From positions 60,711 through 124,710 of the forward strand of contig JAABSC010000006.1 in the NCBI GenBank assembly GCA_011390565.1: a stretch of 64,000 nucleotides of DNA. Direction: 5' to 3'. The position numbers and the translations under genes were made by a program. Origin of the DNA: Thioalkalivibrio paradoxus (lineage in GTDB: Bacteria > Pseudomonadota > Gammaproteobacteria > Ectothiorhodospirales > Ectothiorhodospiraceae). Under the pieces are notes generated by a model. It was given only the letters and a program-made list of their open reading frames with translations, had not been told where the DNA came from and made no database searches. Shown one piece after another: positions 8,056 through 17,031 of the stretch. The number at the start of each line of letters is the position of its first letter. Position 1 is the stretch's first letter.

Positions 8056-8454
8056 ATGTACAGCTTGAACGTCCGTGATCACTTCATGATCGCCCACAGC
8101 TTCAGCGGCGAGGTCTTCGGACCCGCACAGCGCCTTCACGGCGCCACCTATGTGGTGGATGCCACGTTTCGGCGATCGGAGCTGGACGGCGACGGACTCG
8201 TGGTCGATATCGGTCTGGCGGGCACCCAGCTGGCCGCGATCCTGGCCGAGATGAATTACCAGAACCTCGACGAGCACGCCGACTTTCAGGGGCGCAATAC
8301 CACGACCGAATTCCTGGCCCGGGAAGTCCACCAGCGGCTGGCGGAGGCGATCCGACGCGGCAAGCTTGGCGCATCTGCCGCGGGCCTCGATTCGCTTTGC
8401 GTCACCCTGCACGAATCGCACATCGCCTGGGCCAGCTTCGAAGGTCCTCTTTGA
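8056..8454 (+). CDS. Divergent 6-pyruvoyl/6-carboxy-tetrahydropterin synthase (PTPS/QueD-fold) protein
   Basis: A 132-residue T-fold protein. Aligned by eye with E. coli QueD, the zinc site is altered: the first ligand is kept (AHSF) and the second is kept in QRLHGATY, but the third His of LHGH is Ala and the catalytic Cys (CGRLHGH) is also Ala. The LDEHADF loop with its Asp/His and the glutamate of LHESHIAW remain. So the fold is likely but normal zinc-dependent pterin synthase chemistry is doubtful. ATG 8056 has GGAG at 8046-8049, better than the 8029 ATG. Its stop overlaps the next gene's TTG start. Confidence 0.8.
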   Translation: MYSLNVRDHFMIAHSFSGEVFGPAQRLHGATYVVDATFRRSELDGDGLVVDIGLAGTQLAAILAEMNYQNLDEHADFQGRNTTTEFLAREVHQRLAEAIRRGKLGASAAGLDSLCVTLHESHIAWASFEGPL

Positions 8455-9512
8455 GTTCGAGGATTCTGCATCTGCTTGTCCCCGGCACGCTCGAGCAGCG
8501 GACCGGGGGCTACATCTATGACGCCTGCATGGTGTCGGGGCTGCGTCGTCGCGGCTGGACGGTCGAGGTACACAACCTGTCCGGCCGGTTTCCGGGCCCG
8601 GATCACGAGGCCGAGAGATCCCTCGAAAGCGCCCTTGCCGCCGTCCCAGATCAGACCCCGGTTCTCATCGACGGCCTGGTTCTGGGCGGCCTGCCCGGTC
8701 CCGTGACATACCACGCGAAGCGGCTGCAGTTGCTGGCACTCGTCCATCATCCACTCTGTGACGAGACCGGCCTGGACCCGCAACGCAGCAGGCAACTCCG
8801 ACAACTCGAGCAGCGGGCGCTGGAGGCTTGCCGGGGCGTCATCGTGAGTAGTCGATTCACCGTCCGCCGCCTGCAGGCGTGGTTGCCCACGGGGATCCGC
8901 ATCCTCGCAGTGATGCCGGGCACCGAATCCGTGCCGCGTGCCCACGGGCCGGCTCCGGGCCAGCCCCCTCGCCTGCTCTGTGTCGGTTCGATCGTGCCGC
9001 GCAAGGGTCAGGATCTGTTGTTGCACGCACTCGAACCGCTCGTCGAACGGGACTGGGAATGCGTGGTCGCGGGGAGTCTCGAACGCGACCCCGATTTCGC
9101 GACCCAACTGCGCCGGCAGATGCATCAGGCCGGACTGGAGGCGCGGGTCCGACTCATCGGTGAATGCGATGCGCCCACGTTGGCCGAATTGTACCGCTCC
9201 AGCAGTGTGTTCGTGCTGCCATCCTGGTACGAGGGTTACGGCATGGCTTTCGCCGAGGCCATGGCTCACGGGCTGCCCGTCATCGCCACGACCGGTGGTG
9301 CCGTTCCCGATACCGTGCCGCCCTCGGCGGGGCTTCTCGTGCGCCCGGGATCAGTACCGGAGCTTTCCGCGGCGGTCGCCCGCATGCTGGCAGAGCCACT
9401 GTTGAGGGAATCGCTGTCGGAGGGCGCATGGCAGCATGCGCGGTCCCTGCCGGACTGGGACGCCGCGGCGGGTCATCTTGAGGACGCGCTGGACGTCCTC
9501 ATCCCGACATGA
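8451..9512 (+). CDS. GT4-family glycosyltransferase
   Basis: A 353-residue GT-B glycosyltransferase. The C-terminal nucleotide-sugar domain has [20 protein letters not shown] and the [20 protein letters not shown] motif, whose E-x7-E pattern marks retaining GT4 enzymes. The N-terminal acceptor domain begins [20 protein letters not shown]. The likely start is TTG 8451, overlapping the previous stop as TTTGA with AAGG six bases upstream; no ATG fits between the ribosome site and the first conserved strand. The acceptor is unknown. Its place directly after a pterin-synthase-fold gene suggests glycosylation of a pterin-like molecule, as in cyanobacterial pterin glucosyltransferases, but a lipid acceptor is also possible. 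Confidence 0.85.
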   Translation: MSSRILHLLVPGTLEQRTGGYIYDACMVSGLRRRGWTVEVHNLSGRFPGPDHEAERSLESALAAVPDQTPVLIDGLVLGGLPGPVTYHAKRLQLLALVHHPLCDETGLDPQRSRQLRQLEQRALEACRGVIVSSRFTVRRLQAWLPTGIRILAVMPGTESVPRAHGPAPGQPPRLLCVGSIVPRKGQDLLLHALEPLVERDWECVVAGSLERDPDFATQLRRQMHQAGLEARVRLIGECDAPTLAELYRSSSVFVLPSWYEGYGMAFAEAMAHGLPVIATTGGAVPDTVPPSAGLLVRPGSVPELSAAVARMLAEPLLRESLSEGAWQHARSLPDWDAAAGHLEDALDVLIPT

Positions 9513-10321
9513 ACGAACGTTTCCAGGCGACCTGGCTCGACCTGCGCGAGGCGGCTGACCATCAGGCGCGCGCGCCGGAGCTGCTGGAGTCCCTGAGCGC
9601 ATGGGTGGCCGGGAAATCGAGTCTGCGCGTTCTGGACCTGGGCGCCGGGACGGGTTCAAACCTGCGTTTCCTGGCGCCCCATCTGAATGTGCCGCAACAC
9701 TGGACGTTGCTCGATCACGACCCCGATCTTCTCGTACAGGCCCGTCCTCCTGAGGCCGGCTGTCCGGTGCAATGGGAGCTCGTGCGCTGCGATCTGGCGC
9801 AGTGGCGGGAACAGGCCGAGGCCAGCCGGCCCGACCTGGTAACCGCCTCGGCACTGATCGACCTGGTCTCCGAATCCTGGCTGGAATCGCTCGCATCAGG
9901 CTGCGCCCAACTCGGTGCGGCCGTGCATATCGTCCTCAGCTACGACGGAACCGTACGGTGGTCGGACCCCGATCCCCTGGATGACGAGATCCTGGCCACC
10001 GTCAACGCACACCAGGAACGGGACAAGGGACTCGGCAGCGCATTGGGTCCGCGTGCCACGCAGCGGCTTGTCCACTTACTCGACGCCTGCGGGTATCGGG
10101 TTCGGACGGCAGCAAGCCCCTGGGTACTTGCGAGCGGGTCGGCCCCGTTGGCCGAACATCTGATCGCCGGCTGGGTCCAGGCGGCCAGTGAACAGAACCC
10201 GGCCCGTTCGGATGAGTACCGGGACTGGGGAGCGCGCCGGATGAGCAATCTGATGTCGGGACGCACGAAGATCCGGGTGGGACACATGGATCTGGTCGCC
10301 CTGCCGGAATCATCCCGCTGA
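9509..10321 (+). CDS. Class I SAM-dependent methyltransferase
   Basis: A 270-residue protein with the AdoMet motif I VLDLGAGTGSNLRFLAP (about residues 41-57), an acidic LLDHDPDLL strand 2, and LVTASALIDLVSESWLESL as the motif IV region. The start ATGA overlaps the glycosyltransferase stop by four bases, and its own stop overlaps the next start (TGATG), so translation of this run is tightly coupled. The methyl acceptor is not predictable; context suggests a small molecule made by the surrounding enzymes. Confidence 0.8.
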   Translation: MNERFQATWLDLREAADHQARAPELLESLSAWVAGKSSLRVLDLGAGTGSNLRFLAPHLNVPQHWTLLDHDPDLLVQARPPEAGCPVQWELVRCDLAQWREQAEASRPDLVTASALIDLVSESWLESLASGCAQLGAAVHIVLSYDGTVRWSDPDPLDDEILATVNAHQERDKGLGSALGPRATQRLVHLLDACGYRVRTAASPWVLASGSAPLAEHLIAGWVQAASEQNPARSDEYRDWGARRMSNLMSGRTKIRVGHMDLVALPESSR

Positions 10322-11400
10322 TGCGAAAGCCCCGCGCGCTGTTGCGGCTCGGACTTTCGTCCGTTCTGCTGCTCGCCCTGCTTTCGTGGTTCGACGGCCG
10401 CGAAATCGTGAACCGGCTTGCCCAGATGGACCTGCGCTGGGCCGCGCCCGCGCTACTGCTCTTCGTTCTTCAGGTTCTGCTGCTGGCCTGGCGCTGGCAG
10501 TTCACGGCGGCACGCCTGGGGCTGCACATGCCATATCGGCTGGCTCTGCGCGAGTACTATCTCGGCGTCTTTCTGAACCAGTTGCTGCCGGGCGGGATTC
10601 TCGGCGATATCTCCCGAGCATGGCGTCATGCGCGTTCAACGGCGCGCACGCAGACGGCGGTGCACGCCGTGGTCCTGGAACGGATCCTGTTGCAGTCGGT
10701 GATGTTGCTCGTGGCCCTGATCTCGCTGGCGGCGTTGCCACTGCCTTGGGCCGAAGGCTGGGCCTGGGCTCTGGGGATCTTGGTCCTGACACTCGCGAGT
10801 GGCGGGCTCCTGTGGGTCTTCCGAACGCGGATGCGCCGGCTTCGATCCGTCGTCGCGGAATTCGCACGCGATGCCCGCAGCGCCTTTCTGCCGGGTAGGG
10901 TTCTGGTCCTGCAGGTTGCGAGTGCCGTTCTGGTCGTGCTCGTGAACCTGGTGGTTTTCGTCGCGGCCGCGCGGTCCCTGGGATCCACCGTGCCACTGAC
11001 TACGCTGCTGCCCCTGATCGCACCCGTGCTGCTGGCCATGCTGCTGCCGCTGACCGTGGCGGGCTGGGGTCTGCGCGAAGCGGCTGCAGCGCTACTGTGG
11101 GGACTCAGCGGACTGAGTGCCGCCGAGGGGATCGCCATCGCGGTTGCCTACGGCGTGCTGTACCTCCTCGCGGCGCTCCCCGGCGCCGCGCCCCTGCTCA
11201 TCAACCGTCTCTCGATGGCGCAACCGACGCTGGGAACCGCACTGGATCCAGGGATCAGGAACGCAGGTCCAGATCAAACAGCAGATCATGGCCCAGAGGG
11301 AAGTAGCGAAAACTCCGGCGCAGCGCCGTATCCATCCGGTCAATCGGATTCAGGGTCAATGCTGGAGAACCGGAGCCGAGAAGGATCGGCGACACGGTGA
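10321..11400 (+). CDS. UPF0104/LPG-synthase-TM-like membrane protein (flippase-like)
   Basis: A 359-residue protein with about eight hydrophobic helices up to residue ~300. It carries the family core REYYLGVFLNQLLPGGILGDISRAWRHA and a C-terminal VAGWGLREAAAALLWGL. The fold is that of the transmembrane half of lysylphosphatidylglycerol synthase (MprF flippase part) and of AglD-like proteins. Members act in lipid or glycolipid transfer across membranes. After residue ~300 a polar, low-complexity tail of about 60 residues is read antisense to the 3' end of the convergent reductase gene, so the tail may be non-conserved. Last gene of the plus-strand arm. Confidence 0.8.
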   Translation: MRKPRALLRLGLSSVLLLALLSWFDGREIVNRLAQMDLRWAAPALLLFVLQVLLLAWRWQFTAARLGLHMPYRLALREYYLGVFLNQLLPGGILGDISRAWRHARSTARTQTAVHAVVLERILLQSVMLLVALISLAALPLPWAEGWAWALGILVLTLASGGLLWVFRTRMRRLRSVVAEFARDARSAFLPGRVLVLQVASAVLVVLVNLVVFVAAARSLGSTVPLTTLLPLIAPVLLAMLLPLTVAGWGLREAAAALLWGLSGLSAAEGIAIAVAYGVLYLLAALPGAAPLLINRLSMAQPTLGTALDPGIRNAGPDQTADHGPEGSSENSGAAPYPSGQSDSGSMLENRSREGSATR

Positions 11401-12034
11401 CGTGCAGGCGATCCAGCGCACCGGCGTCCATGAACCGAGACACCGTGATACCGCCGCCCTCGACCAAGATCCGGTTCAGGTGGCGCGCGCGCAATGCCTC
11501 CAGGATCACCCGTGGATCGAAACCACCCTCGGGGCGTTCGGGAAGTAGAACCGCCTCCACTCCGGGCGGAACGGCAACGCCGGTGCCGCGTTCTCCGCGT
11601 AACCAAAGGGTCGGTGCCGTGCCGTCCTGAAAGACCGAAGCCTCTGACGAGACACGGCCCGAGGGATCGAGCACCACGCGCACGGGGTTCTCCCCCTTCA
11701 CCCGCCGCACCGTGAGCCTTGGGTCGTCCGCCACGGCGGTACCCGCCCCGACCAGCACTGCGTCCACCAGAGCCCGAAGCCGGTGCAGATGAACGATACC
11801 CTCCGGACCGTTCACGAAATGCGAGTGACCGGCATGGGTCGCGATCCGGCCATCGAGCGTCTGGCCCAGCTGCGCGAGAACCAGATCGCGGGATTCGATC
11901 AATGGGCCATAGATTTCCCACAACGTTTCCGTCGCGGGGGGAAGCGTTTCCGAAACCGCCGGACCCTTGCCGCTTCCGGCCCCGCTTCCGCGTTCTCGAA
12001 GCACCCGCAGAATGCGCTCCCAGGCATCGGTCAT
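11255..12034 (-). CDS. RibD C-terminal-domain (dihydrofolate reductase-like) NADPH reductase
   Basis: A 259-residue protein. After a ~55-residue N-terminal extension comes a RibD_C/DHFR-fold domain: LAQLGQTLDGRIATHAG, then VDAVLVGAGTAVADDPRLTVR, PVRVVLDPSGRV and ILVEGGGITVSRFMDAGALD. There is no deaminase domain, so it is a stand-alone reductase. Relatives reduce the ribosyl group of aminopyrimidines in riboflavin synthesis or reduce pterins. The start is unsure: ATG 12034 has only a weak purine-rich site, and 12064 is an alternative. It ends 146 bases inside the convergent flippase-like gene. Probably the last gene of the galU-methyltransferase-creatininase run. Confidence 0.8.
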   Translation of the reverse strand: MTDAWERILRVLRERGSGAGSGKGPAVSETLPPATETLWEIYGPLIESRDLVLAQLGQTLDGRIATHAGHSHFVNGPEGIVHLHRLRALVDAVLVGAGTAVADDPRLTVRRVKGENPVRVVLDPSGRVSSEASVFQDGTAPTLWLRGERGTGVAVPPGVEAVLLPERPEGGFDPRVILEALRARHLNRILVEGGGITVSRFMDAGALDRLHVTVSPILLGSGSPALTLNPIDRMDTALRRSFRYFPLGHDLLFDLDLRS

Positions 12035-12119
12035 GCTGGCTTCTTCGCTCACGGGGCGAAGCATTCCGACCGCGTGCAAGCACCGGGGGGCGCAGGACGG
12101 ATCCGACCGCGTTCCCGGC

Positions 12120-12932
12120 TCATGGACGCGCTGGCCGTAGTCTGTCCAAAGGAAATTCGCCCGTCTCGTGAATCACCTGCGCGATGGCCTGGCCATAATG
12201 CAGAACCAGCTGCCGCCCCAGCGCCGCGTCCGCGAGCAGTGCATTACCGACCGCGCCGGATTGATGCAGATCCCGACTCAACCAGGCCATGGGGGCGGGA
12301 GCCACGACACCGACCAGGGTCATTGTCCGCGCCAGCTCCTGGCCCATCGACACCGCGTCGGCACAGGCGTCCATGCGGACTGCCCCGGGTGCCAGATGCA
12401 GCATCATGGCCGTCTCCACTGCGCCGCCGTGGATCCCGTGTTGAATCTCGTCCGCGGGCAGCGCAAGGTCCGCCGGCGGTGGCAGGCGAAAATAGCTGCA
12501 ATTCACGGCCAGAAGCTCGTGATCCCGGCGCAGCCGCAGGGCCGCGAGCTCCATGACCTGGGTGTTGCCGCCGTGACTGTTGACCAGCAACAGACGCCGG
12601 AACCCCGCCGCCGCGACGGCCGCGCCGTACCGCGCGATCACGGCCAGGGCCGTTTCCGGTTCAAGGCTGAGCGTCCCCGGGAAATCCTCGTGTTCCATGC
12701 TGGTGCCGATCATCATCGGCGGCAGTTGCAACACTCCCTGCGTCTCCTTGACGAACGCGGCCGCAGCCTGCAGGAGACCCCGTCCGATCTCCAGATCGGT
12801 CGACAGCGGGAGGTGTGGGCCGTGTTGTTCGATCGCGGCCAGGGGCAGAATGACGACGGGGTCGCGTGAAGCGAGGAGACGCATCTCCTCCGTGGTGAGA
12901 TCCTGCCAACGGGTGAACCGGGTCAACTCCAT
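12120..12932 (-). CDS. Creatininase-family amidohydrolase
   Basis: A 270-residue metal-dependent hydrolase with the family motifs: VVILPLAAIEQHGPHLPLSTD (E, H and D metal ligands), LLLVNSHGGNTQ, and HGIHGGAVETAMML (second metal site). Creatininase-fold enzymes include creatininase, the ArfB deformylase acting on formylaminopyrimidines in archaeal flavin/F420 synthesis, and MftE. Next to a RibD_C reductase and a pterin-synthase-fold protein, an ArfB-like C-N hydrolysis on a GTP-derived pyrimidine is an attractive hypothesis. ATG 12932 has GGAAGG about 14 bases upstream; longer frames to 13034 overlap the upstream gene and look non-coding. Confidence 0.85.
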   Translation of the reverse strand: MELTRFTRWQDLTTEEMRLLASRDPVVILPLAAIEQHGPHLPLSTDLEIGRGLLQAAAAFVKETQGVLQLPPMMIGTSMEHEDFPGTLSLEPETALAVIARYGAAVAAAGFRRLLLVNSHGGNTQVMELAALRLRRDHELLAVNCSYFRLPPPADLALPADEIQHGIHGGAVETAMMLHLAPGAVRMDACADAVSMGQELARTMTLVGVVAPAPMAWLSRDLHQSGAVGNALLADAALGRQLVLHYGQAIAQVIHETGEFPLDRLRPARP

Positions 12933-12963
12933 CGCTTCAGCCTTCCGCTTCCACTGATCACTG

Positions 12964-13788
12964 TCAAGCGGATGCACCGGGATTCCCGGCTGCCTTCGGC
13001 AAACGCGCGTAGACATCACCGGAGGAAATGGCATCGGCCCCCTGCTCCAACCAGCGCAGCATCATCTCGGCCGACTGCCAGGCGGGAAACAGGTAGGATC
13101 GGCGTTCCCCGCGGACGGCGTTGAACTCGTACACGTCCAGAATCGACAGGCGCTGGATGCATTGTTCTGCAATCTCCAGGGCTCCCGCCACGAACTCGAA
13201 CGAGAGCGCCGGGACCGGTTGGCTCAACCCGGCGAGGACTTCCGCCTCGAATCCCTCGACATCGATCTTGCAGAAATCGGGGACACCGTATTCCTCGATC
13301 AGCTGATCCAGCGTCACCACCCGAACCGTGACCGCCTCGTCCCAGGAAACGTGTCGGAAGGTCGGGTTGCGCTCGCCGATCTGGCTCTTCCACGACCCTG
13401 AGAGGGTCGAGAGCGTTGGAGTACGCCGACTGACCGCCAGCGTCGCCTCACCCGGCTCTGGCCCGACCGCATCGGTCCGCAGGGAAACGCGCGCAGACGC
13501 GCCCACGCGTCGCTCCAGCCAGCGATACACACCCGGCTGCGGCTCCAGCGCGATGACCCGCGCGCCCAGATCCGCGAACGCCCGGGTGCGATCGCCCAGA
13601 TGGGCCCCGATGTCGAACACGAGTCCGCCCGCGGGCACATGAGGCCGATACAGCCGCCGCAACGCGCGCTGTCGCCCGGGTCGCCAGTAGATGATCAGGG
13701 AACGCAGGATGCCCCGGGCACTCTGCCAGGCCTTTCCGGTCACGGTGCGGCGACCCGCCCCGAATACCCGGCCCGCCCGCGGAGCCAC
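12964..13788 (-). CDS. FkbM-family methyltransferase
   Basis: A 274-residue SAM methyltransferase of the FkbM type: LVFDIGAHLGDRTRAFADLG (motif I), VIALEPQP (acidic loop), and the characteristic DFCKIDVEGFEAEVLAGL near residue 185. These enzymes usually O-methylate sugars or polyketides. GTG 13788 has GGGG about nine bases upstream and lies 13 bases after the galU stop; the 52 extra in-frame codons further upstream run antiparallel into galU and look spurious. It sits between galU and the creatininase gene, so it may decorate a sugar on the product of the cluster. Confidence 0.75.
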   Translation of the reverse strand: MAPRAGRVFGAGRRTVTGKAWQSARGILRSLIIYWRPGRQRALRRLYRPHVPAGGLVFDIGAHLGDRTRAFADLGARVIALEPQPGVYRWLERRVGASARVSLRTDAVGPEPGEATLAVSRRTPTLSTLSGSWKSQIGERNPTFRHVSWDEAVTVRVVTLDQLIEEYGVPDFCKIDVEGFEAEVLAGLSQPVPALSFEFVAGALEIAEQCIQRLSILDVYEFNAVRGERRSYLFPAWQSAEMMLRWLEQGADAISSGDVYARLPKAAGNPGASA

Positions 13789-13801
13789 ACATCCCCAGCC
13801 T

Positions 13802-14689
13802 TCAATGACCGAGTGATTCGAGGTAGGCCTTGAAATCGTCCTGGAGCTCGGGGTGCTGCAACGCGAGTTCAACGGTCGCCTTGAGATAGCCGAGCTTGCT
13901 GCCGCAGTCAAACCGGCGCCCTTCGAATTCGTAGGCTGTGACACGCTCGTCCTGCAACAGGCGCGCGATCGCGTCGGTCAACTGAATCTCTCCGCCCGCG
14001 CCTGGTGTCTGTGCCGCCAGGAGTTCAAAAATCCGAGGCGTCAGGATGTAACGACCCACCACGGCGACGTTCGAGGGCGCGTCCGCGGGTTGCGGCTTTT
14101 CGACGATACCCTGCACGTCCCAGAGCCGGGGCTTGTCCGTGGCCACTGGGTCGATCACGCCGTACTTTCCGGTCTCGGAAGGCGGCACCTGCTCGACCCC
14201 CAGCACGCTTGCGCCGGTCTCGTTGTACTGTTCCACCATCTGTGCCAACGCGCCGGGACCCTGATTCTCGATCAGGTCGTCCGCAAGGATCACCGCGAAG
14301 GGCTCCTTCTGAACGATGGGCCGCGCGCAGCCGACCGCGTGCCCCAGACCCAGTGCATCCGTCTGCCGGACGTACACACAGGCGACTTCGGGCGGGACGA
14401 TGTTGCGCACCAGTTCGAGCATCTTGATCTTCCCGCGCTCGGCCAACTCGGTCTCGAGTTCGTAGGCCTTGTCGAAATGATCGGGTATGGATCGCTTGTT
14501 GCGTCCGGTCACGAAGACGAGGGTTTCGATTCCGGCAGCCACTGCCTCTTCCGCTGCGTACTGGATCAGTGGCTTGTCGACGATGGGCAGCATTTCCTTC
14601 GGATTCGCCTTGGTCGCAGGCAGAAAGCGGGTGCCCATCCCGGCCACGGGGAAGACGGCCATTCGGATGCGGTGCGGATTGTCGGTCAT
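13802..14689 (-). CDS. galU: UTP-glucose-1-phosphate uridylyltransferase
   Basis: A 295-residue enzyme making UDP-glucose from UTP and glucose-1-phosphate. Key motifs: MAVFPVAGMGTRFLPATKANPKEMLP in two segments (nucleotide-binding G-x-G-T-R-x-L-P and the catalytic KEMLP), VFVTGRNKRSI, the metal aspartate in VILADDLI, and VGRYILTPRIFELL. Length matches the family. Start at 14689; the frame continues upstream to 14749 without a ribosome site. It supplies UDP-glucose, which could be the donor for the nearby GT4 enzyme as well as for general glycan synthesis. Confidence 0.93.
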   Translation of the reverse strand: MTDNPHRIRMAVFPVAGMGTRFLPATKANPKEMLPIVDKPLIQYAAEEAVAAGIETLVFVTGRNKRSIPDHFDKAYELETELAERGKIKMLELVRNIVPPEVACVYVRQTDALGLGHAVGCARPIVQKEPFAVILADDLIENQGPGALAQMVEQYNETGASVLGVEQVPPSETGKYGVIDPVATDKPRLWDVQGIVEKPQPADAPSNVAVVGRYILTPRIFELLAAQTPGAGGEIQLTDAIARLLQDERVTAYEFEGRRFDCGSKLGYLKATVELALQHPELQDDFKAYLESLGH

Positions 14690-14714
14690 GTTTACTCTGA
14701 TTTTGGTGTGATGA

Positions 14715-14738
14715 GGCGGGTGGCCTGAGCCACCCGCC
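14715..14738 (-). terminator. Strong hairpin between comEA and galU
   Basis: A perfect 10-bp GC-rich stem GGCGGGTGGC/GCCACCCGCC with a 4-base loop, ten bases after the comEA stop on the minus strand. No T-run follows, so it may be an attenuator or RNA-stabilising hairpin rather than a true terminator. Confidence 0.4.
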
Positions 14739-14748
14739 CCGGACCGCA

Positions 14749-15009
14749 TCAGTCGAGCTCGATGCGATCAAGGTTCATCTCAACGATACGTTCGCCGATA
14801 CCGGTCACGTTCGTCAGTTCCTGCACCGATCGGAATGGTCCATGTTCCTCACGGTAACTCACGATCGCATCGGCTTTCGAGGGTCCGATGTTGCTGAGCT
14901 GCGCCAGTTCCTCGACCGAGGCCGTATTGATGTTCACGGTTCCGGTGGCCCAGACAGCAGGCGCACCGAGGAACAGCAGGAACAACGCGACAAGAATCCA
15001 TTGCTTCAT
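14749..15009 (-). CDS. ComEA-like helix-hairpin-helix DNA-binding protein
   Basis: An 86-residue exported protein: signal peptide MKQWILVALFLLFLGAPAVWA, then the tandem helix-hairpin-helix unit VNINTASVEELAQLSNIGPSKADAIV...ELTNVTGIGERIVEMN. This is the short ComEA/YbaV form that binds incoming double-stranded DNA in the periplasm during natural transformation. The start is ATG 15009, because GGAGG inside the alternative 15024 start codon region sits eight bases ahead of it. comEC is also present in this window (30433-32802), so the pair suggests potential competence. Confidence 0.88.
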   Translation of the reverse strand: MKQWILVALFLLFLGAPAVWATGTVNINTASVEELAQLSNIGPSKADAIVSYREEHGPFRSVQELTNVTGIGERIVEMNLDRIELD

Positions 15010-15085
15010 TTTGACAACCTCCATGTTGGTTTTTCATTCGACGCCGATCCTGGCGCCGCCCATATCGTAACCTTGATCCAGCCAA

Positions 15086-15820
15086 TCAGGAAAGCCCCTT
15101 CGATGCCGCGGGCAGGCTCGCGAGGATGGCGGCGGCCGCCATCGCGGGGTCCGGTGCCCGCGTGATGGGCCGCCCCACCACGATATGGCTTGCACCCGCC
15201 TCGAACGCATCCTCGGGCGTCGTCACGCGTTTCTGATCGTCGTCCCCGCCGCCGGATGGCCGGATACCGGGCGTAACCAGCCAGGGCGAAGCCCCGAGGC
15301 GCGTGCGAAGCGCCCGCGCTTCCAGCGCCGAGCAGACCAGACCATCCAGGCCCGCCTGGGTGATCGCCAGATCCGCCAGGCGCCCCACCTGTTCCCCGGG
15401 GCTGCGATCGATGCCGATCCCGCGCAGCGTTTCGGCGTTGCTCGAGGTCAGGACCGTGACCGCGATGAGGCGCGTTTCCGGACGCACTTCACGCACGGCC
15501 TGCACGCCCGCCTGCATCATTTCCAGACCGCCACTGGCGTGCAGATTGAGCATCCACACCCCCAGTCGAGCCGCCGCCCGGCAGGCACCTGCGACCGTAT
15601 TCGGAATATCGTGGAACTTGAGGTCCAGAAAGACATGAAAGCCCAGCTCCTGCAGCTTCACCACGAGGTCGGGCCCCGCCGCCACGAAGAGCTCGAAGCC
15701 GACCTTCAGTGCACAGTGCCCCGGATCGAGGCGCCGAGCCAGCGCTTCGGCCGGACGCGCTTCGGGATAATCCAGGGCCACGATCAGCCGGGGCCCGGAG
15801 TCTTGGGGTTTGGAAGTCAT
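15086..15820 (-). CDS. pyrF: Orotidine 5'-phosphate decarboxylase
   Basis: A 244-residue OMP decarboxylase, last step of UMP synthesis. The N-terminal strand LIVALDYPE, catalytic tetrad region [11 protein letters not shown] (with Lys and Asp pair) and the phosphate-binding VTPGIRP and [14 protein letters not shown] loops are all present. Its ATG overlaps the lapB stop by four bases (ATGA), as in the lapB-pyrF pair of many gammaproteobacteria. Confidence 0.95.
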   Translation of the reverse strand: MTSKPQDSGPRLIVALDYPEARPAEALARRLDPGHCALKVGFELFVAAGPDLVVKLQELGFHVFLDLKFHDIPNTVAGACRAAARLGVWMLNLHASGGLEMMQAGVQAVREVRPETRLIAVTVLTSSNAETLRGIGIDRSPGEQVGRLADLAITQAGLDGLVCSALEARALRTRLGASPWLVTPGIRPSGGGDDDQKRVTTPEDAFEAGASHIVVGRPITRAPDPAMAAAAILASLPAASKGLS

Positions 15821-17025
15821 GGCAAGGCCTGTACCTGTGTCGCGGGTTGATCGAGATCGAGATCCATGCCGCGCAGGGTATCCCAGCGGCGGCAGCTGGG
15901 ACACTGCCAGACGTGGGCACGCCCCTGATAACCGCAGTGGCTGCACTGATACAGCGGCTGATTGCGCAACTGATCCATCAACGCCTTCTCGAACGCGGAA
16001 AACTCAGCACCGTACGCCTGAACCGCGGGCAGGATCTTCATCCACCGTACCGCCTCCAGCAGCCCCGAGGTCGGGACCGGGCGTTGCGCGAGGATCCGCT
16101 GCAGCTGCGTCAGGGCCTCGTCGAAACGGTTTGTTCGCCGGTACAACCGCATCAGCGCGATGCTGGCAACCGTGATCCGCTTGCCGTTGGCCAGTTCAAT
16201 CAATGTCGCTTCCAGACTCTCCAGGGCATCAGGCGAACCCGACCCCATGTGCAGACGTTCCAGTTTCGGAACGACCAGAGTCGCCAGCGGCGGGGTGCGC
16301 TCCACGGCCTCACGTCCGAGCCGGATCGCCAGTGGAATATCGCCTCTGCGTTCCGCGACTTCGGCCTGCAGCAGCAGCGCGCGTGACAGTCCGGGACTCA
16401 GCGCGATCGCACGATCAACGTGTTCGAGCGCCTCTTCCATCCGCTGCTTCTCGATCGCCAGCAGCCCCAGTTCACATTCGTAGTGCGCCATACGCAGGGC
16501 CTCGAACGGAACCCCCTGCTCCTGCAGACGCGCCCCGACCCAGACCGCCTGCTGCCAATCCCGCTGGGTCTCATAGACGTTCCGCAACCCTTCCAGGGCG
16601 CGTACCCCGGCGGTGGGCGAATCCATCAGTTCACGAAACACGTTCTCGGCGCGATCGAGCATGCCGGCGAGCAGAAAGTCTCGGCCCATCTCGTAGGTCG
16701 CCTGGACGCGTTGCGCGTCGGTAAGCGTCGGGCGAGCGGCGAGATTCTGATGAATGCGGATGGCACGATCCACCTCGCCGCGACGGCGGAAAAGGCGGCC
16801 GAGAATCAGATGGGTTTCAAAGGTTTCGTGATCGATCTCGACCACTTCGATGAAGGCCTGCAACGCTCGATCCGTTTGATCGTCGAGCAGATAGCGCACC
16901 CCTTCCAGGTACCGATCGAGTGGGGGCTCGCGGCTCATCGCCTTGCGTGACCAGGAATAGCGTGCCGCCAGCCAACCACTGGCCGCGGCGACAGGCAACA
17001 GCAGGAGAAACCATTGCCCGCTCAT
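15817..17025 (-). CDS. lapB: Lipopolysaccharide assembly protein B (TPR protein with rubredoxin-like metal site)
   Basis: A 402-residue protein with an N-terminal membrane anchor ([17 protein letters not shown]), about nine TPR-type helical repeats, and a C-terminal rubredoxin-like knuckle CSHCGYQ...WQCPSC supplying four cysteines. E. coli LapB (YciM) tunes LpxC degradation by FtsH and so LPS synthesis. It starts seven bases after ihfB. The small lapA gene that precedes lapB in enterics is absent from this spacing. Confidence 0.92.
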   Translation of the reverse strand: MSGQWFLLLLPVAAASGWLAARYSWSRKAMSREPPLDRYLEGVRYLLDDQTDRALQAFIEVVEIDHETFETHLILGRLFRRRGEVDRAIRIHQNLAARPTLTDAQRVQATYEMGRDFLLAGMLDRAENVFRELMDSPTAGVRALEGLRNVYETQRDWQQAVWVGARLQEQGVPFEALRMAHYECELGLLAIEKQRMEEALEHVDRAIALSPGLSRALLLQAEVAERRGDIPLAIRLGREAVERTPPLATLVVPKLERLHMGSGSPDALESLEATLIELANGKRITVASIALMRLYRRTNRFDEALTQLQRILAQRPVPTSGLLEAVRWMKILPAVQAYGAEFSAFEKALMDQLRNQPLYQCSHCGYQGRAHVWQCPSCRRWDTLRGMDLDLDQPATQVQALP

Positions 17026-17031
17026 GCGAGT

